Shown one piece after another: positions 1 through 6,415 of a DNA stretch of 8,879 bases. The position numbers were made by a program, and so were the translations under genes. Source of the DNA: an uncultured Thermoanaerobacteraceae bacterium (lineage in GTDB: Bacteria > Bacillota > DSM-12270 > Thermacetogeniales > Thermacetogeniaceae); NCBI GenBank assembly GCA_937914965.1, contig CALGIY010000051.1, positions 1-8,879 of the forward strand, written 5' to 3'. The notes under the pieces were generated by a model. That model saw nothing but the letters and a program-made list of their open reading frames with translations. It was not told the DNA's origin and did not search any database. Within the stretch, counting starts at the first letter, position 1. The number at the start of each line of letters is the position of its first letter.

Positions 1-2
1 AC

Positions 3-689
3 GAAGGCATCGATGGTCTGGTTGTGGTTGGGGGAGAGGGAACTATGCATGGTGCTCTTGCCCTGGTAAAACATGGGGTGGCCGTAGTTGGGGTGCCGGC
101 TACCATTGACAACGATCTTTCCGGCACCGAATTTGCCATTGGTTTTGATACTGCACTAAACAATGTGGTAGATGCCATTAATAAGATCCGTGATACAGCA
201 ACTTCCCATGAGCGAGTTTTTATTATCGAAGTGATGGGGCGTGAGGCAGGGCATATTGCCCTTTATTCAGGTCTTGCGGGTGGTGCAGAATCAATTCTGG
301 TTCCTGAAATCCCCGTGAACATGGATGAGGTGATCTTTAAATTAGAAAGGGGGATGAACCGCGGTAAACTACACAGCATTATTGTAGTTGCCGAGGGTGC
401 TGCCAGTGGGATGGAGATTGGGGAGGAGATCAGAAAAAGGACAGGATTGGAAACGCGCATTACGATCCTGGGGCACTTACAGCGTGGGGGAACGCCCACT
501 ACTATGGACCGGGTACTGGCAAGTCGCATGGGGGCCAATGCTGTTGACCTCCTGCGGGAGGGAGTAAGTAATAAGATGGTAGGGATTGCAGCAGGAGAAC
601 TGGTTGCTGTGGATCTAGAAGAAGTACTGAGCCGAAAGAAAGAACTGAACCGTGATATCTGGGAACTGGCTGCGATTCTCGCCATTTGA
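3..689 (+). CDS. pfkA: 6-phosphofructokinase, C-terminal 228 residues (5' end outside window)
   Basis: Phosphorylates fructose 6-phosphate to fructose 1,6-bisphosphate in glycolysis; cytosolic and usually a homotetramer. The frame is open from base 3, so about 90-95 N-terminal residues are missing compared with the usual ~320. Visible motifs are the nucleotide/Mg loop GGEGT (30-44), the catalytic loop PATIDND with the catalytic-base Asp at 108-110, the substrate-binding segment EVMGREAGH, AEGA, and the ETRxTxLGHxQRGG segment that binds fructose 6-phosphate. Gly after the acidic residue of GGEG is typical of ATP-dependent rather than PPi-dependent enzymes, which have Asp there. The usual bacterial GGDGS and PGTIDND are GGEGT and PATIDND here (Asp to Glu, Gly to Ala), both mild changes. 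It ends 17 bases before pyk, so the two are almost certainly co-transcribed. Confidence 0.95.
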   Translation, partial: EGIDGLVVVGGEGTMHGALALVKHGVAVVGVPATIDNDLSGTEFAIGFDTALNNVVDAINKIRDTATSHERVFIIEVMGREAGHIALYSGLAGGAESILVPEIPVNMDEVIFKLERGMNRGKLHSIIVVAEGAASGMEIGEEIRKRTGLETRITILGHLQRGGTPTTMDRVLASRMGANAVDLLREGVSNKMVGIAAGELVAVDLEEVLSRKKELNRDIWELAAILAI

Positions 690-706
690 CAATAGGGGGT
701 ATGCTT

Positions 707-2458
707 GTGAGAAAAACGAAAATAGTGTGTACGATTGGACCCGCAAGTGATTCTCTGGAAATGATGAAAAGTTTAATTGAAGCGGGTATGGATGTGGCGC
801 GTCTGAATTTTTCTCATGGTACCCATGAGGAGCATGAGGCGCGCATCAAACGACTGCGCCAGACTGCAGCAGAAACCGGGAAAATTCTGGCGATAATGCT
901 GGATACCAAGGGCCCGGAAATCAGGACGGGGTATATCAAAGGTGACCGGGTTATTTTAAAAGAAGGCTCCCGGGTCATTCTGACCACAGAAGAGATGACT
1001 GGTGACGAAAGCCGGTTTTCCATCACCAATCAGGAACTACCGAGGGCGGTATCTCCAGGCAATACGATTATGATCGCTGATGGAATGCTGCAGCTGGAAG
1101 TGGTTTCTACAACAGGTACAGAAATTGAGTGCAAAGTAATTATTGGCGGTGAACTGGGAAACCAGAAGAATGTTAATGTCCCCGGTATTACCCTCGATTT
1201 ACCTGCATTAACTGAAAAGGACATCAAGGACATTAATTTCGGTATCGACCAAGAGATAGACCTGATAGCAGCCTCTTTTGTACGGCGGTCAAGTGATGTG
1301 CTGGCCATTAGGCGCATCTTGGAATCCCGGGGAGCGGATATCCATATCATTTCCAAGATCGAAAATGAGGAAGGCGTCAATAATTTAGATGAAATAATCA
1401 AGGTCTCCAATGGGATTATGGTAGCCAGGGGTGACATGGGGGTTGTCATACCCGCACAGGACGTTCCCTTGATCCAGAAGAAAATTATTAAGGTATGCAA
1501 CCACGCTGGAAAGCCGGTTGTAACTGCTACACAAATGCTGGATTCGATGATCCGCAACCCGCGTCCTACAAGGGCCGAGGCAAGTGATGTGGCCAATGCA
1601 ATCTTCGATGGTACAGATGCGGTTATGCTGTCAGGAGAGACGGCAGCTGGAAAATATCCACTGGATGCGGTCAAGATGATGTCCCGGATCGCAGAACGGG
1701 CTGAAGAAGCGCTTGACTACAAGAGTCTGCTTTTGAAAAGAATTGAGGAACTGCCGCGCACCGCCACAGATGCTATTAGTCACGCCACCTGTACCATTGC
1801 CCAGGACCTGGGAGCAGCGGCGATTATCACTTCAACAAAGTCCGGTTTTACAGCGCGAATGGTTTCTAGATACAGACCCCGGGCACCGATCATTGCCGTC
1901 AGTCCGGATGAAAAGGTGCGCAGGAAACTCTGCCTTGTTTGGGGGGTACAGCCCCTTGGTGCTCAAGAAATAGACAACACTGATCAGATGATCAAGCTGG
2001 CAGTGGACACCAGTCTGGCGGAAGGGTTGATCAAGTGTGGTGATCTGATTGTGATTACTGCGGGTCTTCCAGCAGGGGTTCCGGGTACAACAAATCTGAT
2101 CAAGGTGCATACTGTCGGGAAGGTCTTGGCCAGAGGAACAGGGATGGGCAATCGCGCTGTGGTCGGTAAGGTGCGGATCTGCACAACTTTAGAAGAAACC
2201 TTGGAGAAGATTCAAACCGGTGATATTTTGGTTGCGGTCAGCACTGACCGCGATTTTGTACCTGCGCTCCAGAAGGCAGGGGCGATTATTACCGAGGAGG
2301 GTGGGCTTACCTCCCATGCAGCAATTGTCGGTTTGAACCTGGGTATTCCCGTGGTTGTGGGAGTTGATGGTGCGACAAAAATCTTAAAAGATGGTGGTAC
2401 TATTACAGTGGACAGCATGAGGGGTCTGATTTACCGGGGTTCAACAACTGTACTTTAA
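707..2458 (+). CDS. pyk: Pyruvate kinase with C-terminal PEP-utiliser-like domain
   Basis: Converts phosphoenolpyruvate and ADP to pyruvate and ATP, the last step of glycolysis. I chose the GTG at 707 because the Shine-Dalgarno AGGGGG (694-699) sits 7 bases before it. The in-frame ATG at 701 and TTG at 686 are too close to, or upstream of, that site. The product has 583 residues and begins RKTKIVCTIGPAS, the canonical N-terminus. Other signatures are LDTKGPEIRTG, ISKIEN with the catalytic Lys217, the MVARGDMGV motif, and TATQMLDSM followed by AEASDVANAIFDGTDAVMLSGETA. The C-terminal ~110 residues form the extra domain of Bacillus-type pyruvate kinases, resembling the phospho-His domain of PEP synthase and enzyme I. 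It retains EEGGLTSHAAI with His537. It lies directly downstream of pfkA and is followed by a terminator. Confidence 0.97.
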   Translation: MRKTKIVCTIGPASDSLEMMKSLIEAGMDVARLNFSHGTHEEHEARIKRLRQTAAETGKILAIMLDTKGPEIRTGYIKGDRVILKEGSRVILTTEEMTGDESRFSITNQELPRAVSPGNTIMIADGMLQLEVVSTTGTEIECKVIIGGELGNQKNVNVPGITLDLPALTEKDIKDINFGIDQEIDLIAASFVRRSSDVLAIRRILESRGADIHIISKIENEEGVNNLDEIIKVSNGIMVARGDMGVVIPAQDVPLIQKKIIKVCNHAGKPVVTATQMLDSMIRNPRPTRAEASDVANAIFDGTDAVMLSGETAAGKYPLDAVKMMSRIAERAEEALDYKSLLLKRIEELPRTATDAISHATCTIAQDLGAAAIITSTKSGFTARMVSRYRPRAPIIAVSPDEKVRRKLCLVWGVQPLGAQEIDNTDQMIKLAVDTSLAEGLIKCGDLIVITAGLPAGVPGTTNLIKVHTVGKVLARGTGMGNRAVVGKVRICTTLEETLEKIQTGDILVAVSTDRDFVPALQKAGAIITEEGGLTSHAAIVGLNLGIPVVVGVDGATKILKDGGTITVDSMRGLIYRGSTTVL

Positions 2459-2480
2459 AATCATTAGACTGGAGATATTA

Positions 2481-2524
2481 CCCCGGTATCTGTATAATAG
2501 ATATCGGGGATTTTATTGATTTTT
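2481..2524 (+). terminator. Intrinsic terminator after pyk
   Basis: An 11-bp stem pairs CCCCGGTATCT (2481-2491) with AGATATCGGGG (2499-2509), with one G-U wobble and a 7-base loop. The T-rich tail ATTTTATTGATTTTT follows at 2510-2524. It lies 22 bases after the pyk stop and separates the glycolytic pair from the Fe-S operon. Confidence 0.88.
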
Positions 2525-2552
2525 CTGGAGAGTACAAGAATGGAAAAGGATT

Positions 2553-2580
2553 TTGGAAGATAACAACGAAATCTTATCAT
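2553..2580 (+). promoter_or_regulatory. Candidate promoter of the sufC-sufB operon
   Basis: A -35-like TTGGAA (2553-2558) and a -10-like TATCAT (2575-2580) are 16 bases apart in the short AT-rich gap between the pyk terminator and sufC. The -10 box overlaps one arm of an inverted repeat (AATCTTA 2570-2576, TAAGATT 2589-2595). The terminator just upstream requires a start somewhere here, but the exact boxes are only moderately good matches. Confidence 0.35.
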
Positions 2581-2595
2581 TGGATAGTTAAGATT
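2570..2595. repeat. 7-bp inverted repeat upstream of sufC, possible operator
   Basis: Perfect arms AATCTTA (2570-2576) and TAAGATT (2589-2595) are separated by 12 bases, between the proposed -10 box and the Shine-Dalgarno of sufC (GAGGGAGG, 2603-2610). The position would suit a repressor site, or an RNA hairpin before the ribosome site. It does not obviously match an IscR site as I know it. Chance occurrence in AT-rich DNA is quite possible. Confidence 0.3.
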
Positions 2596-2615
2596 ATTGA
2601 TCGAGGGAGGCAGCG

Positions 2616-3374
2616 ATGCTTAGAGTAGAGGATCTTCATGTAGCTGTGGGAGGTAAACCCATCTTACAGGGAGTAAATCTCCATATTAAGCCTGGGGAAA
2701 CACATGTGCTTTTTGGTCCGAATGGCTCCGGTAAGTCTACACTGCTAGGGGCTATAATAGGCTTTGAGCGATATCATATCACAAATGGCAAGATCTACTT
2801 TAAGGGTGAAGATATTACGTCACTTTCAGTTCATGAAAGGGCAAAACTTGGCATTGGGATCGGATTTCAGCGTCCTCCTGTACTCAGAGGAGTATCCCTG
2901 GGTGATTTACTGAAAGTAACAGGGAGCGAGGAAAACAAAGTAGATGAATTGGCAGAGTCTTTGCATCTTCAATCTTTCCTAGAGCGAGACGTTAATGACG
3001 GCTTCTCAGGTGGGGAGGTCAAACGATCTGAGATGCTTCAGCTTTTGGTCCAAAACCCCGATTTCGTTCTGCTGGACGAACCAGAGTCTGGGGTTGACCT
3101 GGAGAACATTGCCCTGATCGGACAGTCTATCAATCAACTGCTGGAAAAGGACGGTTATTGTGGGGACGAACGCTGCCGGCGTAAACTTAAAGAAGGAAGA
3201 AATAAAGCTGGACTCATTATTACCCATACCGGATATATTCTTGATTATGTACCCGCGGATCTGGGCCATGTGCTCTTTGATGGTAAACTATCATGCACTG
3301 GACTTAACCCTCGGGAAATGCTGGGCTGCATCCAGAAATACGGATACGCTGATTGCACCCACTGTTTAGCATAA
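2616..3374 (+). CDS. sufC: SufC-like Fe-S assembly ATPase (minimal SUF/SMS type, cysteine-rich C-terminus)
   Basis: ABC-type ATPase that powers Fe-S cluster assembly on the SufB-type scaffold; soluble, not a transporter. The product has 252 residues. Motifs are Walker A GPNGSGKST (34-42), Q-loop Gln85, signature GFSGGEVKRSEMLQ (129-142, typical of SufC), Walker B FVLLDE (150-155), D-loop SGVD and switch His204. The Walker B continuation DEPESGVD differs from the DExDSGLD of classical SufC and resembles archaeal and clostridial SufC-like proteins. All six cysteines lie in the last 71 residues: Cys182 and Cys187 in an insertion before the switch His, then Cys227, Cys238, Cys247 and Cys250 (DCTHC near the end). 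The start is supported by GAGGGAGG 5 bases upstream. Twelve bases separate it from sufB. In the nomenclature for minimal systems this would be smsC. Confidence 0.9.
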   Translation: MLRVEDLHVAVGGKPILQGVNLHIKPGETHVLFGPNGSGKSTLLGAIIGFERYHITNGKIYFKGEDITSLSVHERAKLGIGIGFQRPPVLRGVSLGDLLKVTGSEENKVDELAESLHLQSFLERDVNDGFSGGEVKRSEMLQLLVQNPDFVLLDEPESGVDLENIALIGQSINQLLEKDGYCGDERCRRKLKEGRNKAGLIITHTGYILDYVPADLGHVLFDGKLSCTGLNPREMLGCIQKYGYADCTHCLA

Positions 3375-3386
3375 GGAGGTAATGAG

Positions 3387-4604
3387 ATGCAGGATGAACT
3401 ACGCCAAAAAGCCCAGAAAGCGCTGGATAAAAGTGCTTCTTTTGGAGAGGAAATAGATTTTAACAGCTTTAACGCTAAAGAGAAGGTCCATCTCTACCTG
3501 GACAACCTGGTGGATCTTCCTGATGAAGAGAAAAAGGATATGCTCATTGCTGGAGTAGATGTCAGTGAGAAAGAGAGAACAGGGACCTTCATCCAGGAGG
3601 ATAATTCGGTGATCCATGCCAGCGCGCTTCAGGACGGGCTGGAGGTATTAAATATAGGTGAAGCTTTGGAAAAGTACGACTGGCTTCATGACTACTACTG
3701 GAATGCAGTTCAGATCGACGCTGACAAGTACACTGCGAAGGTGGGTCTAGAGGGAGAAAGCGGTTACTTTGTCCGGGCTCTCCCAGGTGTCAAAGCTGTT
3801 TATCCTGTACAGGCCTGTATGTTTATCGGACAGGAAGGGCTGCTGCAGAGTGTACACAACATCATTATTGCTGAAGAGGGTTCAGAACTCCACCTGATCA
3901 CTGGATGTACTACAGGTCGCCATGTAGAATCCGGAATGCATATAGGGGTTTCGGAAATATATGTGAAGAAAAACGCCAAACTGAGCTTTACAATGGTGCA
4001 CAGTTGGGCCGAGGAAGTGGCTGTGCGCCCACGCACAGTAACAGTTGTGGATGATGGTGGCGTGTTTCTTTCCAACTATGTTTGTATGCGTCCGGCAAGG
4101 ACTGTTCAGATGTATCCGACAACTTATCTGAAGGGACAGGGTAGTGTTGCCAGATACCACTCGGTTCTGGTGGGACACCCAAATACCGACCTGGATGTGG
4201 GATCCCGTGTGGTGCTGCAGGGAGAGGGTAGTCGCGCCGAGATCATCGCACGCTCTCTCACCAGAGGCGGTAGGATCGTTAACCGCGGCCACTTGGTGGG
4301 TGAACAGGAAGGCGTGAAAGGGCACCTAGAGTGCCGGGGCTTGATGCTTTCCCCGGAAGGTGTAATTTATGCGGTTCCCGAGCTGGAAGCCCGGGTAGAT
4401 GGTGTGGAGCTTTCCCATGAGGCTGCGGTGGGCAAGATCGACCAGGAGGAGATCGAATACCTCATGGCCCGTGGCCTTTCCGAGGATGAAGCCACAGCCA
4501 TGATCGTGCGGGGATTCCTGAACGTGAAGGTCATGGGTCTTCCTGAGGAATTGGAAGCGGAAGTGCAGAAGGCCATTGCACTCAGCGATGAGTCCACTCT
4601 TTAG
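3387..4604 (+). CDS. sufB: SufB-like Fe-S cluster scaffold (minimal SUF/SMS type)
   Basis: Scaffold on which Fe-S clusters are built, partner of the ATPase just upstream; cytosolic. At 405 residues it is shorter than classical SufB (roughly 470-495). The C-terminal family core is clear: HLECRGLML has Cys316, and ELSHEAAVGKI has His344 and Glu345. The Cys-to-Glu distance of 29 equals that between E. coli SufB Cys405 and Glu434, the known cluster-assembly residues. ITGCTTG holds Cys174, aligned with SufB Cys254 of the sulfur path. Cys144 and Cys233 are additional. The ending RGLSEDEATAMIVRGF is the usual SufB/SufD C-terminal helix motif. The N-terminal ~130 residues diverge from SufB. Translation starts at an ATG 6 bases after a perfect AAGGAGGT that overlaps the sufC stop. 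No SufD gene is present, so a SufB homodimer with SufC is likely (smsB). Confidence 0.92.
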   Translation: MQDELRQKAQKALDKSASFGEEIDFNSFNAKEKVHLYLDNLVDLPDEEKKDMLIAGVDVSEKERTGTFIQEDNSVIHASALQDGLEVLNIGEALEKYDWLHDYYWNAVQIDADKYTAKVGLEGESGYFVRALPGVKAVYPVQACMFIGQEGLLQSVHNIIIAEEGSELHLITGCTTGRHVESGMHIGVSEIYVKKNAKLSFTMVHSWAEEVAVRPRTVTVVDDGGVFLSNYVCMRPARTVQMYPTTYLKGQGSVARYHSVLVGHPNTDLDVGSRVVLQGEGSRAEIIARSLTRGGRIVNRGHLVGEQEGVKGHLECRGLMLSPEGVIYAVPELEARVDGVELSHEAAVGKIDQEEIEYLMARGLSEDEATAMIVRGFLNVKVMGLPEELEAEVQKAIALSDESTL

Positions 4605-4609
4605 TGGAT
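4592..4609 (+). other. Hairpin across the sufB stop codon
   Basis: GTCCACT (4592-4598) pairs with AGTGGAT (4603-4609) around the loop CTTT, with one G-U pair. The arm includes the TAG stop (4602-4604). No T-run follows, so it is not an intrinsic terminator. It may mark or protect the mRNA 3' end, or be accidental. Confidence 0.4.
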
Positions 4610-4633
4610 GGGTGGCCTAAAGCTGCAGCAAGT

Positions 4634-4662
4634 TTGCATCATGGTCAATAGGGTGTTATAAT
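4634..4662 (+). promoter_or_regulatory. Strong sigma-A promoter of rnpB
   Basis: TTGCAT (4634-4639), a 17-base spacer and a perfect TATAAT (4657-4662) preceded by TGT, which makes an extended -10. Transcription would start near 4669, about 20 bases before the first paired base of RNase P RNA. A strong constitutive promoter fits a stable-RNA gene. Confidence 0.85.
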
Positions 4663-4687
4663 CATAAAGCTTGGTAACTGATAAGAT

Positions 4688-5061
4688 AAGGCAAGCAGTC
4701 CAGATGATCGCACGTGCCATGAGCTGAAAGGCGGTATGTGAGGAAAGTCCGGGCTCCATAGGGCAAGGTGCTGGGCAACGCCCAGTGGGGGTGACCCCAA
4801 GGATAGTGCCACAGAAATGTAAACCGCCTAGCAGCATATGCTGGGTAAGGGTGGAACGGTGCGGTAAGAGCGCACCGGCGGTCAGGTGACTGGCCGGCCA
4901 GGTAAACCCCACCTGGAGCAAGACCGAATAGGGAGGCATTGAGGTGGCCCGCTTCGCCTCCGGGTAGGTTGCTTGAGACCTCGGGTAACCGGGGTCCTAG
5001 ATAGATGATCATCACCTTCGGAAACGAAGGTACAGAACCCGGCTTACAGGGCTGCTTGCTT
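4688..5061 (+). ncRNA. rnpB: RNase P RNA, bacterial type A
   Basis: Catalytic RNA that removes the 5' leader from precursor tRNAs. Helix P1 is closed by GCAAGCAG (4691-4698) pairing with CTGCTTGC (5052-5059). Universal elements appear in order: GAGGAAAGTCCGGGCTCC (4740-4757), ATAGTGCCACAGAAA (4803-4817) followed by ACCGCC, GGTGCGGTAAGAGCGCACC, GGTAAACCCCACCTGGAGCAA, the P15/P16 region with GGAGGC and GCCTCC flanking a GGU that would bind the tRNA CCA end (about 4943-4945), GGGTAGGTTGCTTGAG, CTAGATAGATGATCA (4997-5011) and ACAGAACCCGGCTTA (5032-5046). The element order matches E. coli-like type A RNA, not the Bacillus type B. The ends are set from P1 and could be off by a few bases. The gene is flanked by its own promoter and terminator. 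Confidence 0.97.
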
Positions 5062-5066
5062 CTATC

Positions 5067-5119
5067 AAAAAAAATGAGCCAGGTATCCTGCATTTAGGAT
5101 ACCTGGCTATGTTTATTTC
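5067..5119 (+). terminator. Terminator of rnpB, possibly bidirectional
   Basis: A perfect 13-bp stem pairs AGCCAGGTATCCT (5077-5089) with AGGATACCTGGCT (5096-5108) around a 6-base loop, with the moderately T-rich ATGTTTATTTC after it. Eight A residues (5067-5074) precede the stem, so read on the - strand it has an even better T-run. It could stop transcription from both sides, although no - strand gene was seen downstream. Confidence 0.88.
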
Positions 5120-5135
5120 TGCAAATATTATCGGA

Positions 5136-5153
5136 CCAGCAACCTGTTGTTGG
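5136..5153. repeat. Short hairpin in the rnpB-LysR gap
   Basis: CCAGCAA (5136-5142) and TTGTTGG (5147-5153) can pair (with one G-U) around CCTG. No T-run follows and no known RNA family is recognised. The gap 5120-5361 otherwise holds the dyad at 5188-5214, a weak promoter candidate and a direct repeat TAATACTA at 5251 and 5269. Confidence 0.35.
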
Positions 5154-5187
5154 GTAATATACTGAAACCTGCGGGAAGGTGTTTATA

Positions 5188-5214
5188 TTAGTTTAAGCGA
5201 TAAGCTTAAACTAA
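5188..5214. promoter_or_regulatory. Perfect 11-bp dyad upstream of the LysR gene, possible operator
   Basis: Arms TTAGTTTAAGC (5188-5198) and GCTTAAACTAA (5204-5214) are perfect inverted repeats around GATAA, about 30 bases upstream of a candidate -10 box. Their length and symmetry suggest a protein-binding site, perhaps for autoregulation by the LysR protein. The dyad lacks the exact T-N11-A spacing at its centre and has no T-run to be a terminator. Confidence 0.5.
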
Positions 5215-5222
5215 ACAATAAT

Positions 5223-5251
5223 TTGTGGTATTAATCAAAAGAATTTATAGT
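5223..5251 (+). promoter_or_regulatory. Weak candidate promoter of the LysR gene
   Basis: TTGTGG (5223-5228), a 17-base spacer and TATAGT (5246-5251). The start would be near 5258, giving a leader of about 100 bases. The -35 box is a poor match, so this is tentative. A promoter must exist between the rnpB terminator and 5362. Confidence 0.3.
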
Positions 5252-5361
5252 AATACTACGGGAAAAGTTAATACTATTGATTCATATTGGCAGAAAAGAA
5301 AGGATTTTAGAAGTTTGAGAGCGAAACAAGTAATCATCTACAGAGAAAGTGTGGCTGACCA

Positions 5362-6282
5362 ATGAACGTAGACTGGCTACAGACTTTTATCCTCATCGTT
5401 GACAAAAAAAGTCTTACAAAGGCTGCAAGAACCCTTCATTTGACACAGCCTGCTGTAAGCAAACAACTAAATTCTCTGGAAAAGTTCTATGGTACACCCT
5501 TGCTCTACCGCACAAGCAGGTACATGGAGGTTACGGAAGCAGGCAAGTTGGTTTATGAATACAGTCAGAAGATCCTCACAGCACTTAGAGAAAGTTTGAC
5601 TGATGTAGAAGCTTTAGAACATAACCTGCGCGGCAGTCTGCTTCTTGGTGCCAGCACCATTCCCGGGGAGTATATCTTGCCTACAGCCCTTGGCCGTTTT
5701 CAAGACCTTCATCCCCAGGTTAATGCCAAGCTAGAGATCGCTGACAGCACAGAAGTGGCTGGTTTGGTTCTAGATGGGGCGGTCGAGGCGGGAATGATTG
5801 GAGTTGCTTTGGCAGATCCTACTCTGAGCGAGGAACTAATTTTTCAGGATGAACTGGTGGTAATCGCATCTCACCAGCATCCTTTTGCTGGAAAGAAAAC
5901 GATTACTCTCGATGATTATCTGGAGGAACCCCAGATTGTAAGGGAAGCTGGATCCGGAACAAGACTGGTCATCGAAAACAAGTTGATGGAGAGGGGTACT
6001 TCCCCAGAAAAGCTGAAGATCAGGCTAGAACTGGGGAGTACAGAGGCGGTTGTTAATGCTGTAGCAGCAGGGCTCGGCATATCATTAGTATCCCATTTTG
6101 CTGTAAGGAACCGGGTTAAAGCTGGAGAAATTTCTTCAGTGCTGATCGAAGATCTGCCGATTGAAAGAGGTCTTTACTTTATTACTCGGCGGGACAGGGC
6201 ATTAAGCCCGGTAATGGAGACTTTTTATTGTTTTCTTAAAGATTACTTACATCCAACGCTGAACGGCAGTCCCACTCCCTAA
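5362..6282 (+). CDS. LysR-family transcriptional regulator, likely sulfur/selenium metabolism type
   Basis: DNA-binding regulator of 306 residues, the usual LysR length. Residues 1-60 form the winged helix-turn-helix (MNVDWLQTFILIVDKKSLTK, then AARTLHLTQPAVSKQLNSLE at 21-40). Residues ~90-300 form the two-lobed effector-binding domain, with LLGASTIPGEYILP, the DELVVIASHQHPF strand, REAGSGTR and AAGLGISLVS. The ASTIP segment and REAGSGTR resemble CysL-type regulators and the family annotated as selenium-metabolism-associated LysR; this assignment is from memory of the family pattern. The ribosome site before the ATG is weak (GAGAAAG, 5343-5349, about 12 bases upstream), suggesting low expression. 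It has its own terminator and lies just upstream of, and on the same strand as, the cysteine desulfurase operon, which it probably controls through the box at 6359-6373. Confidence 0.93.
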   Translation: MNVDWLQTFILIVDKKSLTKAARTLHLTQPAVSKQLNSLEKFYGTPLLYRTSRYMEVTEAGKLVYEYSQKILTALRESLTDVEALEHNLRGSLLLGASTIPGEYILPTALGRFQDLHPQVNAKLEIADSTEVAGLVLDGAVEAGMIGVALADPTLSEELIFQDELVVIASHQHPFAGKKTITLDDYLEEPQIVREAGSGTRLVIENKLMERGTSPEKLKIRLELGSTEAVVNAVAAGLGISLVSHFAVRNRVKAGEISSVLIEDLPIERGLYFITRRDRALSPVMETFYCFLKDYLHPTLNGSPTP

Positions 6283-6312
6283 TTAAATGGACAAAAGTTA
6301 ATATTTTTCTCA

Positions 6313-6345
6313 ATCCCCGGTTTTTACTGCGACCGGGATTTTTGT
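6313..6345 (+). terminator. Intrinsic terminator of the LysR gene
   Basis: CCCGGT (6316-6321) pairs with ACCGGG (6332-6337), extended by flanking A/T pairs with a one-C bulge, around a 10-base loop. ATTTTTGTT follows at 6338-6346. It lies about 30 bases after the LysR stop and makes the regulator a separate transcription unit from the downstream operon. Confidence 0.82.
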
Positions 6346-6358
6346 TGCCCTTTGATGC

Positions 6359-6373
6359 ATAACTAAATGTTAT
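6359..6373. promoter_or_regulatory. LysR-type box (T-N11-A dyad) upstream of the desulfurase operon
   Basis: ATAAC (6359-6363) and GTTAT (6369-6373) form a perfect dyad with a 5-base spacer, so that T6360 and A6372 make the T-N11-A core typical of LysR-type regulators. Its centre (6366) lies about 62 bp upstream of the start predicted from TATAAT at 6416, where the recognition site of such activators normally sits (about -65). The regulator gene is the immediate upstream neighbour. Confidence 0.6.
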
Positions 6374-6415
6374 CAATATACTAGCAGGATATTATGATTC
6401 GAGGCATAAAAGTTA

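Noticed and set aside
263..685. 140-residue - strand open frame inside pfkA
   Set aside because: Shadow frame of a conserved enzyme gene, with no start signal or recognisable domain.
1030..1674. 214-residue open frame on the - strand inside pyk
   Set aside because: Shadow of the well-conserved pyruvate kinase reading frame; low-complexity Ser/Ile/Pro-rich translation with no domain.
2493..2498. TATAAT after pyk as a promoter for sufC
   Set aside because: It is the loop of the pyk terminator hairpin and has no -35 box at a proper distance, so it is more likely incidental.
3882..4325. 147-residue - strand open frame inside sufB
   Set aside because: Shadow of the scaffold gene; no family resemblance and no ribosome site.
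4662..5093. 143-residue open frame on the - strand, and an overlapping 112-residue frame (4601-4939)
   Set aside because: They are antisense to rnpB. Such frames are a well-known source of spurious hypothetical proteins because the RNA is conserved; there is no ribosome site or promoter for them.
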